Source of the DNA: Halopseudomonas pelagia CL-AP6
Lineage (GTDB): Bacteria > Pseudomonadota > Gammaproteobacteria > Pseudomonadales > Pseudomonadaceae
Direction: 5' to 3'
Length of the DNA: 64,000 bases
Assembly: GCF_000410875.1 (NCBI RefSeq)
Contig: NZ_AROI01000004.1
Location: 148,745 to 212,744 of the forward strand
The notes under the pieces were generated by a model that saw nothing but the letters and a program-made list of their open reading frames with translations, did not search any database and was not told the origin of the DNA. The translations under genes and the position numbers were made by a program. Shown piece after piece: positions 34,166 through 43,612 of the stretch. Each line of letters opens with the position of its first letter. Position 1 is the stretch's first letter.

Positions 34166-36823
34166 ATGAAGCAAAACGATATCGATCCCCTCGAAACGCA
34201 GGAATGGCTGGACTCGCTAGAATCCGTACTGGACAACGAAGGTGAAGACCGCGCGCACTACTTGATGACGCGCCTGGGCGAACTGGCCAGCCGCAGTGGT
34301 ACGCCGCTGCCTTACGCCATTACCACGCCCTACCGCAACACTATCCCGGTTGGTCACGAGTCACGCATGCCCGGCGACCTGTTCATGGAGCGACGCATTC
34401 GCTCGATGGTACGCTGGAACGCGCTGGCGATGGTCATGCGCACCAACCAGCAAGATCCGGACCTGGGCGGGCACATATCCACCTTCGCCTCCAGCGCAAC
34501 CCTGTACGATATCGGCTTCAACTACTTCTTCAAGGCGCCCACCGAAGAACACGGCGGCGATCTGGTATTTTTCCAGGGTCACGCCTCGCCGGGCATTTAC
34601 GCCCGCGCCTTCCTGGAAGGTCGCATCAGCGAAGACCAGCTTGATAATTTCCGTCAGGAAACCGGTGGCGAAGGCCTGTCGTCCTATCCTCACCCCTGGC
34701 TGATGCCGGACTTCTGGCAGTTCCCCACCGTATCCATGGGTCTGGGCCCAATCCAGGCGATCTACCAGGCGCGCTTCATGAAATACCTGGAGCACCGCGG
34801 TTTTATCGAGCCGGGCAAGCAGAAGGTCTGGTGTTTTGTCGGTGATGGCGAGACCGACGAACCAGAATCTCTAGGAGCCATTTCCCTGGCCGGACGCGAG
34901 AAGCTCGACAACCTGATCTTCGTCATCAACTGCAACCTGCAGCGTCTGGATGGCCCAGTGCGCGGCAACGGCAAGATCATTCAGGAGCTGGAAGGCAGCT
35001 TCCGCGGCGCCGACTGGAACGTGATCAAGGTTATCTGGGGGCGCATGTGGGATCCGCTGTTCGCCCAAGACCATGACGGCCTGTTACAAAAGCGCATGGA
35101 AGACGCCGTGGATGGCGACTACCAGAATTACAAAGCCAACGATGGGGCCTACGTGCGCGAGCACTTCTTCGGCACCCGCCCGGAACTCAAGGAGATGGTC
35201 AAGGATCTCTCCGACGAAGAGATCTGGAAGCTTAACCGCGGCGGTCACGATCCCTACAAGGTGTATGCCGCCTACCATCAGGCAGTCAATCACAAGGACC
35301 AGCCTACGGTTATTCTGGCCAAGACCATCAAAGGTTACGGTACGGGTGCAGGCCAGGGTCAGAACACCGCGCACAATACCAAGAAAGTCGATATCGACAG
35401 TCTGAAGAAATTCCGCGATCGCTTCGACATTCCGGTCAACGACAAAGACCTGGAAAAGCTCCCCTTCTTCAAGCCCGAAGAAGGCAGTGCCGAATACAAA
35501 TACCTGCATTCGCGCCGCGAAAAGCTTGGCGGCTATATGCCCCAGCGCCGCACCGAAAGCTTCAAGGTGCCAGTCCCCCCGCTCAGCACACTCAAGGCGA
35601 TCCTCGATGGCAGCGGCGACCGCGAAATCTCCACCACCATGGCCTTCGTACGGATCATTTCGCAGTTGGTCAAGGACAAGGAGCTCGGCTCGCGCATCGT
35701 ACCTATCGTGCCCGATGAGGCGCGTACATTTGGTATGGAAGGCATGTTCCGCCAGCTCGGCATCTACTCCTCCGTCGGGCAATTGTACGAGCCCGTCGAC
35801 AAGGACCAGGTGATGTTCTACCGCGAGGACAAGAAAGGTCAGATTCTCGAGGAAGGCATTAACGAAGCCGGTGCCATGTCCAGCTGGATCGCTGCGGCGA
35901 CCGCGTACAGCACCTACAACCAACCGATGCTGCCGTTCTACATCTTCTATTCGATGTTCGGCTTCCAGCGGATCGGCGATCTGGCCTGGGCCGCTGGCGA
36001 CAGCCGCGCCAAAGGCTTCCTGATCGGCGGCACCGCCGGGCGCACGACCTTGAACGGCGAAGGCCTGCAGCATGAGGATGGTCACAGCCACATCCTCGCC
36101 TCCACCATTCCCAACTGCCGCAGCTATGACCCGACCTATGGCTACGAGCTGGCGGTGATTATCCGCGAGGGTGCGCGGCGGATGATGGAAGACCAGGAGA
36201 ACGTCTACTACTACCTGACGGTGATGAACGAAGCTTACGTGCAACCGCCCATGCCCAAGGGCAAGGACGTGGAAGAAGGCATCATGCGCGGCATGTACCT
36301 GCTGGAAGGTGCCAGCAAGCCGGCCAACCTGCATGTGCAGTTGATGGGTAGCGGCACGATTCTGCGCGAAGTGCGCGAGGCGGCGACCATCCTCAAGGAT
36401 GACTTTGGCGTCACCGCCGACATCTGGAGCGTCACCAGCTTCAACGAGCTGCGCCGCGATGGCCTGGATGTGGAGCGCTGGAATCGTCTGCACCCGACCA
36501 AGAAACCGCGCCAGAGTTTTGTTGAGCAGAGCCTGGCCAACCGCAGCGGCCCGGTCATCGCCTCGACCGACTATATGAAGCTTTTTGCTGAACAGATTCG
36601 CCAATGGGTTCCCGGCACCTTTAAAGTTCTGGGCACCGATGGCTTCGGCCGCAGTGATAGCCGCCGCAAGCTGCGTCACTTCTTTGAAGTGGATCGCTAC
36701 TGGGTAGCCTACTCCGCGCTGTCCGCGCTGGTGGAATCCGGTGATCTGAAACCCAAGGTATTGACCGACGCGCTCAAGACCTTTGGTATCGACCCCGAAA
36801 AAACCAACCCGCTGGATTGCTGA
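34166..36823 (+). CDS. aceE: Pyruvate dehydrogenase E1 component (homodimeric)
   Basis: AceE decarboxylates pyruvate with thiamine diphosphate and passes the acetyl group to the lipoyl arms of AceF. The 885-residue protein is the single-chain type. It has the thiamine-binding GDGETDEPESLG, then NLIFVINCNLQRLDGPVRGN, and the transketolase-like middle and C-terminal domains with NEAGAMSSWIAAATAYS and GLQHEDGHSH. GGAG is about 10 bases before ATG. It is followed by aceF after 10 bases, as in other Pseudomonas. The A/T-rich upstream region with twin palindromes suggests metabolite control. Confidence 0.97.
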   Translation: MKQNDIDPLETQEWLDSLESVLDNEGEDRAHYLMTRLGELASRSGTPLPYAITTPYRNTIPVGHESRMPGDLFMERRIRSMVRWNALAMVMRTNQQDPDLGGHISTFASSATLYDIGFNYFFKAPTEEHGGDLVFFQGHASPGIYARAFLEGRISEDQLDNFRQETGGEGLSSYPHPWLMPDFWQFPTVSMGLGPIQAIYQARFMKYLEHRGFIEPGKQKVWCFVGDGETDEPESLGAISLAGREKLDNLIFVINCNLQRLDGPVRGNGKIIQELEGSFRGADWNVIKVIWGRMWDPLFAQDHDGLLQKRMEDAVDGDYQNYKANDGAYVREHFFGTRPELKEMVKDLSDEEIWKLNRGGHDPYKVYAAYHQAVNHKDQPTVILAKTIKGYGTGAGQGQNTAHNTKKVDIDSLKKFRDRFDIPVNDKDLEKLPFFKPEEGSAEYKYLHSRREKLGGYMPQRRTESFKVPVPPLSTLKAILDGSGDREISTTMAFVRIISQLVKDKELGSRIVPIVPDEARTFGMEGMFRQLGIYSSVGQLYEPVDKDQVMFYREDKKGQILEEGINEAGAMSSWIAAATAYSTYNQPMLPFYIFYSMFGFQRIGDLAWAAGDSRAKGFLIGGTAGRTTLNGEGLQHEDGHSHILASTIPNCRSYDPTYGYELAVIIREGARRMMEDQENVYYYLTVMNEAYVQPPMPKGKDVEEGIMRGMYLLEGASKPANLHVQLMGSGTILREVREAATILKDDFGVTADIWSVTSFNELRRDGLDVERWNRLHPTKKPRQSFVEQSLANRSGPVIASTDYMKLFAEQIRQWVPGTFKVLGTDGFGRSDSRRKLRHFFEVDRYWVAYSALSALVESGDLKPKVLTDALKTFGIDPEKTNPLDC

Positions 36824-36833
36824 GGAAAACGGT

Positions 36834-38519
36834 ATGAGTGAATTGATTAAAGTACCCGGCATCGGCGATGGTGCGGGCGAAGTTATCGAGATATTGGTCA
36901 AGGTCGGCGACAAGGTCGAGGCGGAACAGAGCCTGGTGACCCTGGAATCCGACAAGGCCAGCATGGAAATCCCCTGCCCCAAGGCCGGCACGATCAAATC
37001 GATCAAGGTCAAGATGGGTGACAACCTGAAGGAAGGCGACGACCTGATCGAGTTGGAATCCGAGGGCGCCGACGGCGGCGGCAAGAAAGAAGAGAAAGCA
37101 GACGACGCGGATAAATCCGAAGCCTCTGTTGGCGAGCAGAACGAGAAAGCCAAAGCTGATAAGCCTGCCGAAAAAGCCCCCGCGAGCAAATCAGCCGCCA
37201 GTGACAAAAAACCGGCCAGTAGCGCTGTGCAAGCAGTGAAAGTCCCCGACCTTGGCTCGGACAGCAAGGCCAAGGTTATCGAGATTCTGGTCAAGAAAGG
37301 CGACACGGTGGAAGTCGATCAGTCGCTGATCGTACTGGAGTCGGACAAGGCCAGCATGGAGATTCCGTCGCCTGTCGCCGGCATTGTTGAATCGGTTGAG
37401 ATCAAGCTGGAGCAAGACGCGGGTACCGGCGATCTGATTCTGCATATGAAAGTCGAGGGTGAAGCGCAGGAAGAATCGGCCAAACCTGAAAGCACTGACA
37501 CATCAAACGAAGAAGCTGAAACCAAAACGGCCAGCAAGCCCGCCGAAAAATCGGACGATGCAGAGCAGAAAGCTGCGCCTGCGCCCGTCGGCGGCCCGAG
37601 CCGCGATGGCACCAAAGTCCATGCTGGCCCGGCCGTGCGCCTACTTGCCCGTGAAATGGGTGTCGACCTGGCAGAAGTCAAAGCCAGTGGTCCGCGGGAC
37701 CGTATTCTCAAGGAAGACGTGCAGAGCCACGTTAAATCCGTGATGAAACAGGGCAAGAGCGCGCCCGCAACCGCCGGTGGTTCGGGCATACCGGCAGTGC
37801 CGGAAATCGATTTCAGCCGGTTTGGCGAGATCGAAGTCAAGGACATGACCCGGCTACAACAGATCGGCGCTGCCAACATCCATCGCAGCTGGTTGAATGT
37901 GCCGCATGTAACACAGTTCGATCTGGCTGACATCAGCGAACTGGAAACCTTCCGCAAGGACCAGAAAACCGTGGCGGAAAAGGCTGGCGTTAAACTGACC
38001 ATCCTGCCCTTCCTGCTCAAGGCCTGCGCTCACCTGCTGCGCGAACAGGCTAACTTCAACGTCGCTCTGGCGCCTAACGGCAAGCAGCTGATCCACAAGA
38101 ACTACGTGCATATCGGCTTTGCTGTGGACACGCCCGACGGGCTAATGGTCCCGGTGATCCGTGACGTGGACAAGAAGAGCCTGCTGCAACTGGCTGGCGA
38201 AGCAGCTGAGCTGGCAGACAAGGCGCGCAACAAGAAACTGGGTGCCGACGGCATGCAAGGCGCCTGTTTTACCATCTCCAGCCTGGGCCACATTGGCGGC
38301 ACCTACTTCACGCCCATCGTCAACGCGCCGGAAGTGGCCATCCTGGGTGTATCCAAGGCAACCATTCAACCGGTATGGGACGGCAGCACCTTCCAGCCGA
38401 AGTTGATGCTGCCGCTATCGCTGTCCTATGACCACCGCGCCATCAATGGCGCTGCGGCCGCGCTGTTCACCAAGCGACTCGGCGAGCTACTGGGCGATAT
38501 CCGCTCAATGCTGCTGTAA
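36834..38519 (+). CDS. aceF: Dihydrolipoyllysine acetyltransferase (PDH E2)
   Basis: The E2 core of pyruvate dehydrogenase transfers acetyl from lipoyl-lysine to CoA. The 561-residue protein has two lipoyl domains (lipoyl-Lys K41 and K172, each in ESDKASMEIP). They are joined by Ala/Lys/Glu-rich flexible linkers. A peripheral subunit-binding domain follows (GPAVRLLAREMGVDL), then a catalytic domain ending with DHRAINGAAAALF, whose His is catalytic. GAGGAAAA precedes ATG 36834; the upstream in-frame ATG lies inside aceE. Two lipoyl domains are present, against three in E. coli. Confidence 0.96.
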   Translation: MSELIKVPGIGDGAGEVIEILVKVGDKVEAEQSLVTLESDKASMEIPCPKAGTIKSIKVKMGDNLKEGDDLIELESEGADGGGKKEEKADDADKSEASVGEQNEKAKADKPAEKAPASKSAASDKKPASSAVQAVKVPDLGSDSKAKVIEILVKKGDTVEVDQSLIVLESDKASMEIPSPVAGIVESVEIKLEQDAGTGDLILHMKVEGEAQEESAKPESTDTSNEEAETKTASKPAEKSDDAEQKAAPAPVGGPSRDGTKVHAGPAVRLLAREMGVDLAEVKASGPRDRILKEDVQSHVKSVMKQGKSAPATAGGSGIPAVPEIDFSRFGEIEVKDMTRLQQIGAANIHRSWLNVPHVTQFDLADISELETFRKDQKTVAEKAGVKLTILPFLLKACAHLLREQANFNVALAPNGKQLIHKNYVHIGFAVDTPDGLMVPVIRDVDKKSLLQLAGEAAELADKARNKKLGADGMQGACFTISSLGHIGGTYFTPIVNAPEVAILGVSKATIQPVWDGSTFQPKLMLPLSLSYDHRAINGAAAALFTKRLGELLGDIRSMLL

Positions 38520-38526
38520 TCCCCAC

Positions 38527-38601
38527 GGGAGTGTCGAGTGCCATCTCGACACAACGCCGTCAGCCGCAGCACCGCTGGCCGAGAGGGAACTCGGCCTTCC
38601 C
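38527..38601. repeat. Degenerate palindromic repeat (REPIN copy 1)
   Basis: A 75-base element with two hairpins, starting GGGAGTGTCGAG and ending CTCGGCCTTCCC. Compared with the other copies it has changes in both loops. It begins 7 bases after the aceF stop and ends 46 bases before the RAYT stop codon, so it may serve as a transcript end for both convergent genes. Confidence 0.8.
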
Positions 38602-38646
38602 AGGGAGTCACTACGCCGGCTCGCAATTAGCCGATAGCGCTCACCA

Positions 38647-39243
38647 CTAAGCCCCCTTGTAAGCACTGGACCAGCGCCAATCCTCGGCACGCTTACAGAG
38701 CCCGGCCTTTACTGGATTTTGATGTACGTAAAGCACAGCGGCTTGATAATGCCGAACGTCCCGAATGTATCTGTCCCAATATCCCCGCATCCAAAACTGA
38801 CCATAGGGCAACGTGAGCCCACTCTTTGAGCCATGCATTAAAGCCCAGCGAGCGCTGTAAGATTTCCAACCCTGGACTATGCGCGGCAAAGAATAGGTCG
38901 GCTCGATCACCACATGTACGTGATTCGGCATGATGCACCAGGCTACTAGCTCATAGCGCCTGCCGTGATGGAATACCAGCGACTCACGAAGCACCTCAGC
39001 CATTTCGGAACATCGTAGTACACAGCAACCCAACCCTTGGTCGAGCCAATACTCAATGTTTTCTCGCTGACTCCTCGCCCGTTGATCGGCAGGCAGTCGG
39101 CAGGTCTTTTTGCGCAATTCGCGTAACACTGACTGAGGCAAAGCGTCCCCCAGACGAAAGGTAATAAACTGCAGTGTATGGGGAACATCAAAGTGCGGAA
39201 GTTTTCGTGCTGTATACCAGCCCTTGTGACTAACGATAGCCAT
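38647..39243 (-). CDS. REP-associated tyrosine transposase (RAYT)
   Basis: A 198-residue single-strand DNA transposase of the Y1_Tnp/IS200-like group. It has MPNHVHVVIEP with the HUH pair and a C-terminal YVHQNPVKAGLCKRAEDWRWSS signature, and a Tyr-rich segment (RGYWDRYIRDVRHYQ) that should hold the nucleophile. RAYTs are single-copy genes that spread or maintain REP palindromes but do not form ordinary insertion sequences. ATG 39243 has AGGA upstream; the longer frame runs through a REP copy and is not real. It lies between REPIN copy 1 and copies 2-4. Confidence 0.92.
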   Translation of the reverse strand: MAIVSHKGWYTARKLPHFDVPHTLQFITFRLGDALPQSVLRELRKKTCRLPADQRARSQRENIEYWLDQGLGCCVLRCSEMAEVLRESLVFHHGRRYELVAWCIMPNHVHVVIEPTYSLPRIVQGWKSYSARWALMHGSKSGLTLPYGQFWMRGYWDRYIRDVRHYQAAVLYVHQNPVKAGLCKRAEDWRWSSAYKGA

Positions 39244-39352
39244 AAAGAACAGTCCTTGTTCATTGGTACATACAACCATGCTAACAACTGAGGTTACGCC
39301 CCGACTGCGAAACGAGTCGCAGACCAGACAATTTATTGCAGAACCTCGCTCT

Positions 39353-39687
39353 GGGAGTGTCGAGTTCCATCTCGACACAACGCCGTCAGCCGCAACACCG
39401 CTGGCCGAGATGGAACTCGGCCTTCCCGGAGCAGAGCGAACCCACAATAGTTTGTAGCTATACGGTCAGTTGCTAGGCCCCTGGGAGTGTCGAGTTCCAT
39501 CTCGACACAACGGCATCAGCCGCAACACCGCTGGCCGAGATGGAACTCGGCCTTCCTGGAGCAGAGCGAACCCACAATAGTTTGTTGCTATACGGTCAGC
39601 TGCTAGACCCCTGGGAGTGTCGAGTTCCATCTCGACACAACGCCGTCAGCCGCAACACCGCTGGCCGAGATGGAACTCGGCCTTCCC
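39353..39687. repeat. Tandem REPIN array A, three copies at 130-bp period
   Basis: Copies at 39353-39427, 39483-39557 and 39613-39687. Each has GTGTCGAG-TTCCAT-CTCGACAC followed about 24 bases on by GGCCGAG-ATGGAA-CTCGGCC. The two hairpins are reverse complements in their cores, so the whole element can also fold as one long stem. The intervening spacer (with GAACCCACAATAGTTTGT) is also repeated, giving an exact 130-bp unit. The array fills most of the 457-base gap between RAYT and clpB and ends 13 bases before the clpB stop codon. The stretch 39244-39352 between the RAYT start and copy 2 shows no other feature. Confidence 0.92.
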
Positions 39688-39700
39688 GGAGCGGAGCGCC

Positions 39701-42268
39701 TCAGCTGGCGAAAACGAACTCGTCGTTTTCGACCTTGGCCTTGATGGTTACGCCCGGGGCGAAATCACCTGACAGGATGCGTTGCGCCAAGGGGTTCTCG
39801 ATCCAGCGCTGAATCGCGCGCTTGAGCGGGCGAGCACCGTATACCGGGTCGTAACCTACGGCGATGAGCTTCTCCAGCGCCTCATCGGTCAGCTCCAGTT
39901 TCAGTTCATGCTCGGCCAAGCGCGCACCCAGACGCTGCATCTGAATACCTGCAATGCCAGCGATCTGCTCCTTGCCCAGCGGCTCGAACACCACTACTTC
40001 GTCAATCCGGTTGATAAACTCTGGACGGAAATGCTGGCCTACTGCGTCCATCACCGCCGCATGCTGGCCCTCTGGATCACCGACCAGTTCCTGGATCTGC
40101 GCCGAGCCGAGGTTCGAGGTCATCACGATCACCGTATTGCGAAAGTCCACGGTGCGGCCTTGGCTGTCGGTTAGGCGGCCGTCTTCAAGCACCTGCAGCA
40201 ACACGTTGAACACATCCGGGTGAGCCTTTTCTACCTCGTCCAACAGGATCACCGAATAGGGCTTGCGCCGCACCGCTTCGGTCAAATAGCCGCCCTCTTC
40301 GTAACCGACATAACCCGGAGGAGCGCCAATCAAGCGTGCCACCGAATGCTTTTCCATAAACTCGGACATGTCGATACGCACCATCGCGTCTTCCGTATCG
40401 AACAGAAACTCGGCCAGTGCCTTGCACAGCTCGGTCTTGCCCACCCCGGTCGGCCCGAGGAACATAAAGGAGCCACTCGGCCGATTCGGATCGCTCAAGC
40501 CTGCACGCGAACGCCGCACCGCGTTGGAGACTGCGACCACTGCTTCATGCTGGCCGATAACCCGCTTGTGCAGGCTCTCTTCCATACGCAGCAGCTTGTC
40601 GCGCTCGCCTTCGAGCATTTTGGACACCGGAATACCGGTCCACTTGGATACGACTTCGGCGATTTCTTCCTCGGTAACTTTGCTACGCAGCAGTTGGTTT
40701 TCGGTCGGGCCGTGCTGGTCCGCCATCTGTTGGCTACGCTCCAGATCTGGAATTACTCCGTACTGCAGCTCGGCCATGCGGTTCAGATCGCCTTTGCGCC
40801 GCGCCGCCTCCAACTCTTGCCGAGCCTGCTCGATCTTTTCCTGAATCTGCGCAGACCCCTGCACTTCCGCTTTCTCGGATTTCCAGATTTCTTCCAGGTC
40901 GGCGTACTCACGCTCGAGCCGGACGATATCCTCCTTGAGCTTTTCCAGACGCTTGAGCGCGGCGTCGTCCTCTTCCTTCTTCAACGCCTCGCGCTCGACC
41001 TTGAGCTGGATCAGGCGGCGTTCGAGGCGGTCCAGCACCTCCGGCTTGGAGTCGATCTCCATACGGATACGGCTAGCGGCCTCGTCGATCAGGTCGATCG
41101 CCTTGTCCGGCAACTGACGGTCGGTGATATAGCGATGGCTCAATTTGGCTGCAGCAATGATCGCGCTGTCAGTGATCGCGACTTTGTGATGCACCTCGTA
41201 GCGCTCTTTCAAGCCGCGCAGAATGGCGATGGTGTCCTCTTCAGAGGGCTCGTCAACCAGCACCTTCTGGAAGCGGCGCTCAAGCGCGGCATCCTTTTCG
41301 ATGTACTTGCGATATTCGTCCAAAGTGGTGGCGCCAACACAATGCAGCTCACCGCGCGCCAGCGCTGGCTTGAGCATATTGCCCGCATCCATCGAGCCCT
41401 CGGCCTTGCCGGCACCGACCATGGTGTGCAGTTCGTCGATAAACAGAATGACCCGGCCTTCCTGCTTACCCAGCTCACTGAGCACCGCCTTCAGGCGCTC
41501 CTCGAACTCACCGCGGAACTTGGCGCCGGCAATCAGCGAGCCCATATCCAGCGACAGCAGCCGCTTGTCACGCAGCCCGTCGGGGACTTCGCCATTGATG
41601 ATGCGTTGCGCAAGACCTTCAACGATGGCGGTCTTGCCCACGCCGGGCTCACCGATTAATACCGGGTTGTTCTTGGTACGGCGTTGCAGCACCTGGATGG
41701 TCCGGCGGATTTCGTCATCGCGCCCGATCACCGGATCAAGCTTGCCCTCTTCAGCCTTTTTGGTCAGATCCACGGTGTACTTGTCCAACGCCTGGCGCGA
41801 CTCCTCGACATTCTGGTCATTCACCGACTCGCCGCCGCGCAGGTTGCTGATGGCATTTTCCAACGCCTTTTTCGACACGCCCTGGCCCAGCAGTATCTTA
41901 CTCAGCGCCGTGTGGCCTTCCATCGCCGCCAGTAGCACCAGCTCGCTGGAGATGAACTGGTCGTTATGCTGCTGCGCCAGTCGGTCAGCCTGATTGAACA
42001 AGCGCGCCAGATCCTGGGACAGATTGATATCCCCAGTCGGATTGCTGATAGTCGGTAACTGATCGAGAGCGTCGACCAATGCAGCGCGCAACACGTTGGT
42101 ATCGAAGCCGACCTGACGCAGCAGCGGCTTGACCGAGCCTTGTTGCTGATCCAATAGCGCGAGCATAAGGTGCAAGGGGTCTATCTGATTATGATCACGG
42201 CCTACCGCCAATGACTGCGCATCGGACAGCGCCATCTGAAGTTTGCTGGTAAAGCGATCAATACGCAT
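39701..42268 (-). CDS. clpB: ATP-dependent disaggregase ClpB
   Basis: A hexameric AAA+ chaperone that pulls polypeptides out of aggregates together with DnaK. The 855-residue protein has the N domain (1 to about 145). The first AAA domain has Walker A GEPGVGKT at about 206 and Walker [16 protein letters not shown] coiled-coil middle domain (about 405-525) is rich in Glu/Lys/Arg. The second AAA domain has GPTGVGKTE at about 603 and [12 protein letters not shown]. There is no ClpP-binding loop of the ClpA type. AAGGATGG precedes ATG. A strong sigma-32-type promoter lies about 70-100 bases upstream. Confidence 0.97.
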   Translation of the reverse strand: MRIDRFTSKLQMALSDAQSLAVGRDHNQIDPLHLMLALLDQQQGSVKPLLRQVGFDTNVLRAALVDALDQLPTISNPTGDINLSQDLARLFNQADRLAQQHNDQFISSELVLLAAMEGHTALSKILLGQGVSKKALENAISNLRGGESVNDQNVEESRQALDKYTVDLTKKAEEGKLDPVIGRDDEIRRTIQVLQRRTKNNPVLIGEPGVGKTAIVEGLAQRIINGEVPDGLRDKRLLSLDMGSLIAGAKFRGEFEERLKAVLSELGKQEGRVILFIDELHTMVGAGKAEGSMDAGNMLKPALARGELHCVGATTLDEYRKYIEKDAALERRFQKVLVDEPSEEDTIAILRGLKERYEVHHKVAITDSAIIAAAKLSHRYITDRQLPDKAIDLIDEAASRIRMEIDSKPEVLDRLERRLIQLKVEREALKKEEDDAALKRLEKLKEDIVRLEREYADLEEIWKSEKAEVQGSAQIQEKIEQARQELEAARRKGDLNRMAELQYGVIPDLERSQQMADQHGPTENQLLRSKVTEEEIAEVVSKWTGIPVSKMLEGERDKLLRMEESLHKRVIGQHEAVVAVSNAVRRSRAGLSDPNRPSGSFMFLGPTGVGKTELCKALAEFLFDTEDAMVRIDMSEFMEKHSVARLIGAPPGYVGYEEGGYLTEAVRRKPYSVILLDEVEKAHPDVFNVLLQVLEDGRLTDSQGRTVDFRNTVIVMTSNLGSAQIQELVGDPEGQHAAVMDAVGQHFRPEFINRIDEVVVFEPLGKEQIAGIAGIQMQRLGARLAEHELKLELTDEALEKLIAVGYDPVYGARPLKRAIQRWIENPLAQRILSGDFAPGVTIKAKVENDEFVFAS

Positions 42269-42340
42269 GGTATTCCCATCCTTTCTAGATGATCGCCCGC
42301 TAACTGGCTGGCGACAACGTTCATTGAGTATGGACTATAG

Positions 42341-42366
42341 ATAGGGGCAATTATTGGTCTTTCAAG
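42341..42366 (-). promoter_or_regulatory. Heat-shock (sigma-32) promoter of clpB
   Basis: Read on the minus strand, CTTGAA (42366-42361) is followed after 13 bases by CCCCTATCT beginning at 42347. This is close to the RpoH consensus CTTGAA-N13-15-CCCCATNT. It lies about 75 bases before the clpB ATG, the gene expected to be RpoH-controlled. Confidence 0.88.
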
Positions 42367-42423
42367 GCAGGAAACATTGACTAGAGTCAAAATATTGTCG
42401 GAAGGGGCGGTGGTTTGACCCGG

Positions 42424-42827
42424 CACCGCTGGCCGAGGTGGAACTCGGCCTTCCCGGGCGCTGATCTCTTGGCAAGCCCAACTATTCCGCGGCCCACCCC
42501 CTCTGGGAGTGTCGAGTTCCATCTCGACACAACGGCGTCAGCCGCAACACCGCTGGCCGAGGTGGAACTCGGCCTTCCCGGGCGCTGATCTCTTGGCAAG
42601 CCCAACTATTCCGCAGCCCACCCCCTCTGGGAGTGTCGAGTTCCATCTCGACACAACGGCGTCAGCCGCAACACCGCTGGCCGAGGTGGAACTCGGCCTT
42701 CCCGGGCGCTGATCTCTTCGCAAGCCTCACTATTCCGCAGCCCACCCCCTCTGGGAGTGTCGAGTTCCATCTCGACACAACGGCGTCAGCCGCAACACCG
42801 CTGGCCGAGGTGGAACTCGGCCTTCCC
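42424..42827. repeat. Tandem REPIN array B, three and a half copies at 124-bp period
   Basis: Full copies at 42505-42579, 42629-42703 and 42753-42827, and a right-half copy at 42424-42455. The repeat core is the same as in array A, but the loop base differs (GAGGTGGAACTC) and the spacer is different (GGGCGCTGATCTCTT...CCCACCCCCTCT). The array fills most of the 609-base gap between clpB and pgeF, just upstream of the clpB heat-shock promoter. Bases 42268-42340 are the clpB leader, and 42828-42877 show no separate feature. Confidence 0.92.
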
Positions 42828-42877
42828 GGGCGCTGATCTCTTCGCAAGCCCAACTATTCCGCAGCCCACCCGGAGGG

Positions 42878-43612
42878 TCAGTGCGAACTTAGCCAGATTA
42901 GAGACGCCATACGGCCAGTCTGACCGTCGCGGCGGTAGGAGTAATAGCGCAGTGGGTCGCTGACCGTGCATTGGCCGCCACCACTGATCGCCGGGATACC
43001 CGCTGCGAGCAGACGCTGGCGGGCTAATTGATAGATATCGGCAAGATAATGCCCGGCCCGGTCAGAGGGCGCAAAGGCCGACGCGGCCTGTGGGTTAACC
43101 TGAATAAAGGCGTCACGCACCTCAGCACCGACTTCAAAGGCTTGCGGGCCAATAGCTGGCCCGAACCAGACCAGCACCTCGGAGGGCTCAACGGCCAGCG
43201 CCTTCAGTGTGTTTTCCAATACACCATCCAGCAACCCACGCCATCCTGCATGGGCCGCAGCCACCCGAGTTCCAGCATGATCACAGAAGAACACCGGCAA
43301 ACAGTCCGCTGTCATGACGGTACAGGCGACGCCTGGTTGATCGGTCCAAGCGGCGTCCGCCTCTGCTAGCACGGCAGGATCCGCGCGAACTACGTCGGTG
43401 CTGTGAGTCTGCACCAGCCAGGCCGGTCGGCAGGCCAATTCCCGTTCCAGCTCCGCGCGATTGGCGGCCACGTGCACAGGATCGTCCCCAACGTGATCGC
43501 CTAAATTAAAACCCTTCCACGGTCCCTGACTGCTGCCCAGTTGCCGCGTGGTCACGCAGGTTTTCACCCACGCAGGGGCAGGCCAGTCAGCGGTCAGCCA
43601 CTGCGGTTTCAT
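42878..43612 (-). CDS. pgeF: Peptidoglycan editing factor PgeF (laccase-domain, YfiH family)
   Basis: A cytoplasmic Cu/Zn-binding hydrolase family whose E. coli member removes L-Ser mistakenly added to UDP-MurNAc; older names are polyphenol oxidase and YfiH. The 244-residue protein has LVQTHSTDVV with its metal His, MTADCLPVFF with the catalytic Cys, and AAHAGWRGLLDGV with the second His. Its ATG overlaps the rluD stop (ATGA), so the two are one operon. In PAO1 the order clpB, pgeF, rluD, bamD (PA4542-PA4545) is the same. Confidence 0.93.
   Translation of the reverse strand: MKPQWLTADWPAPAWVKTCVTTRQLGSSQGPWKGFNLGDHVGDDPVHVAANRAELERELACRPAWLVQTHSTDVVRADPAVLAEADAAWTDQPGVACTVMTADCLPVFFCDHAGTRVAAAHAGWRGLLDGVLENTLKALAVEPSEVLVWFGPAIGPQAFEVGAEVRDAFIQVNPQAASAFAPSDRAGHYLADIYQLARQRLLAAGIPAISGGGQCTVSDPLRYYSYRRDGQTGRMASLIWLSSH

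Noticed and set aside
35084..37306. 740-codon open frame opposite aceE and aceF
   Set aside because: It lies wholly antisense to two certain genes, has low-complexity Ser/Ala/Phe composition at its start and no family motif; it reflects codon bias of the sense genes.
38647..39447. Long 266-codon version of the RAYT gene
   Set aside because: The added 68 codons read through a REPIN copy; ATG 39243 with AGGA matches the family start.
40220..41659. 479-codon open frame opposite clpB
   Set aside because: Antisense shadow of a highly conserved gene; His/Gln/Leu-rich with no family features.
42424..42827. CRISPR array
   Set aside because: Period and repeats look regular, but the repeats are long double hairpins and the spacers are nearly identical to each other; no cas gene is present.
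39353..42971. Repeated 60-70 codon open frames within the REPIN arrays on both strands
   Set aside because: They recur with the repeat period and have sequence set by the palindromes, so they are not independent genes.
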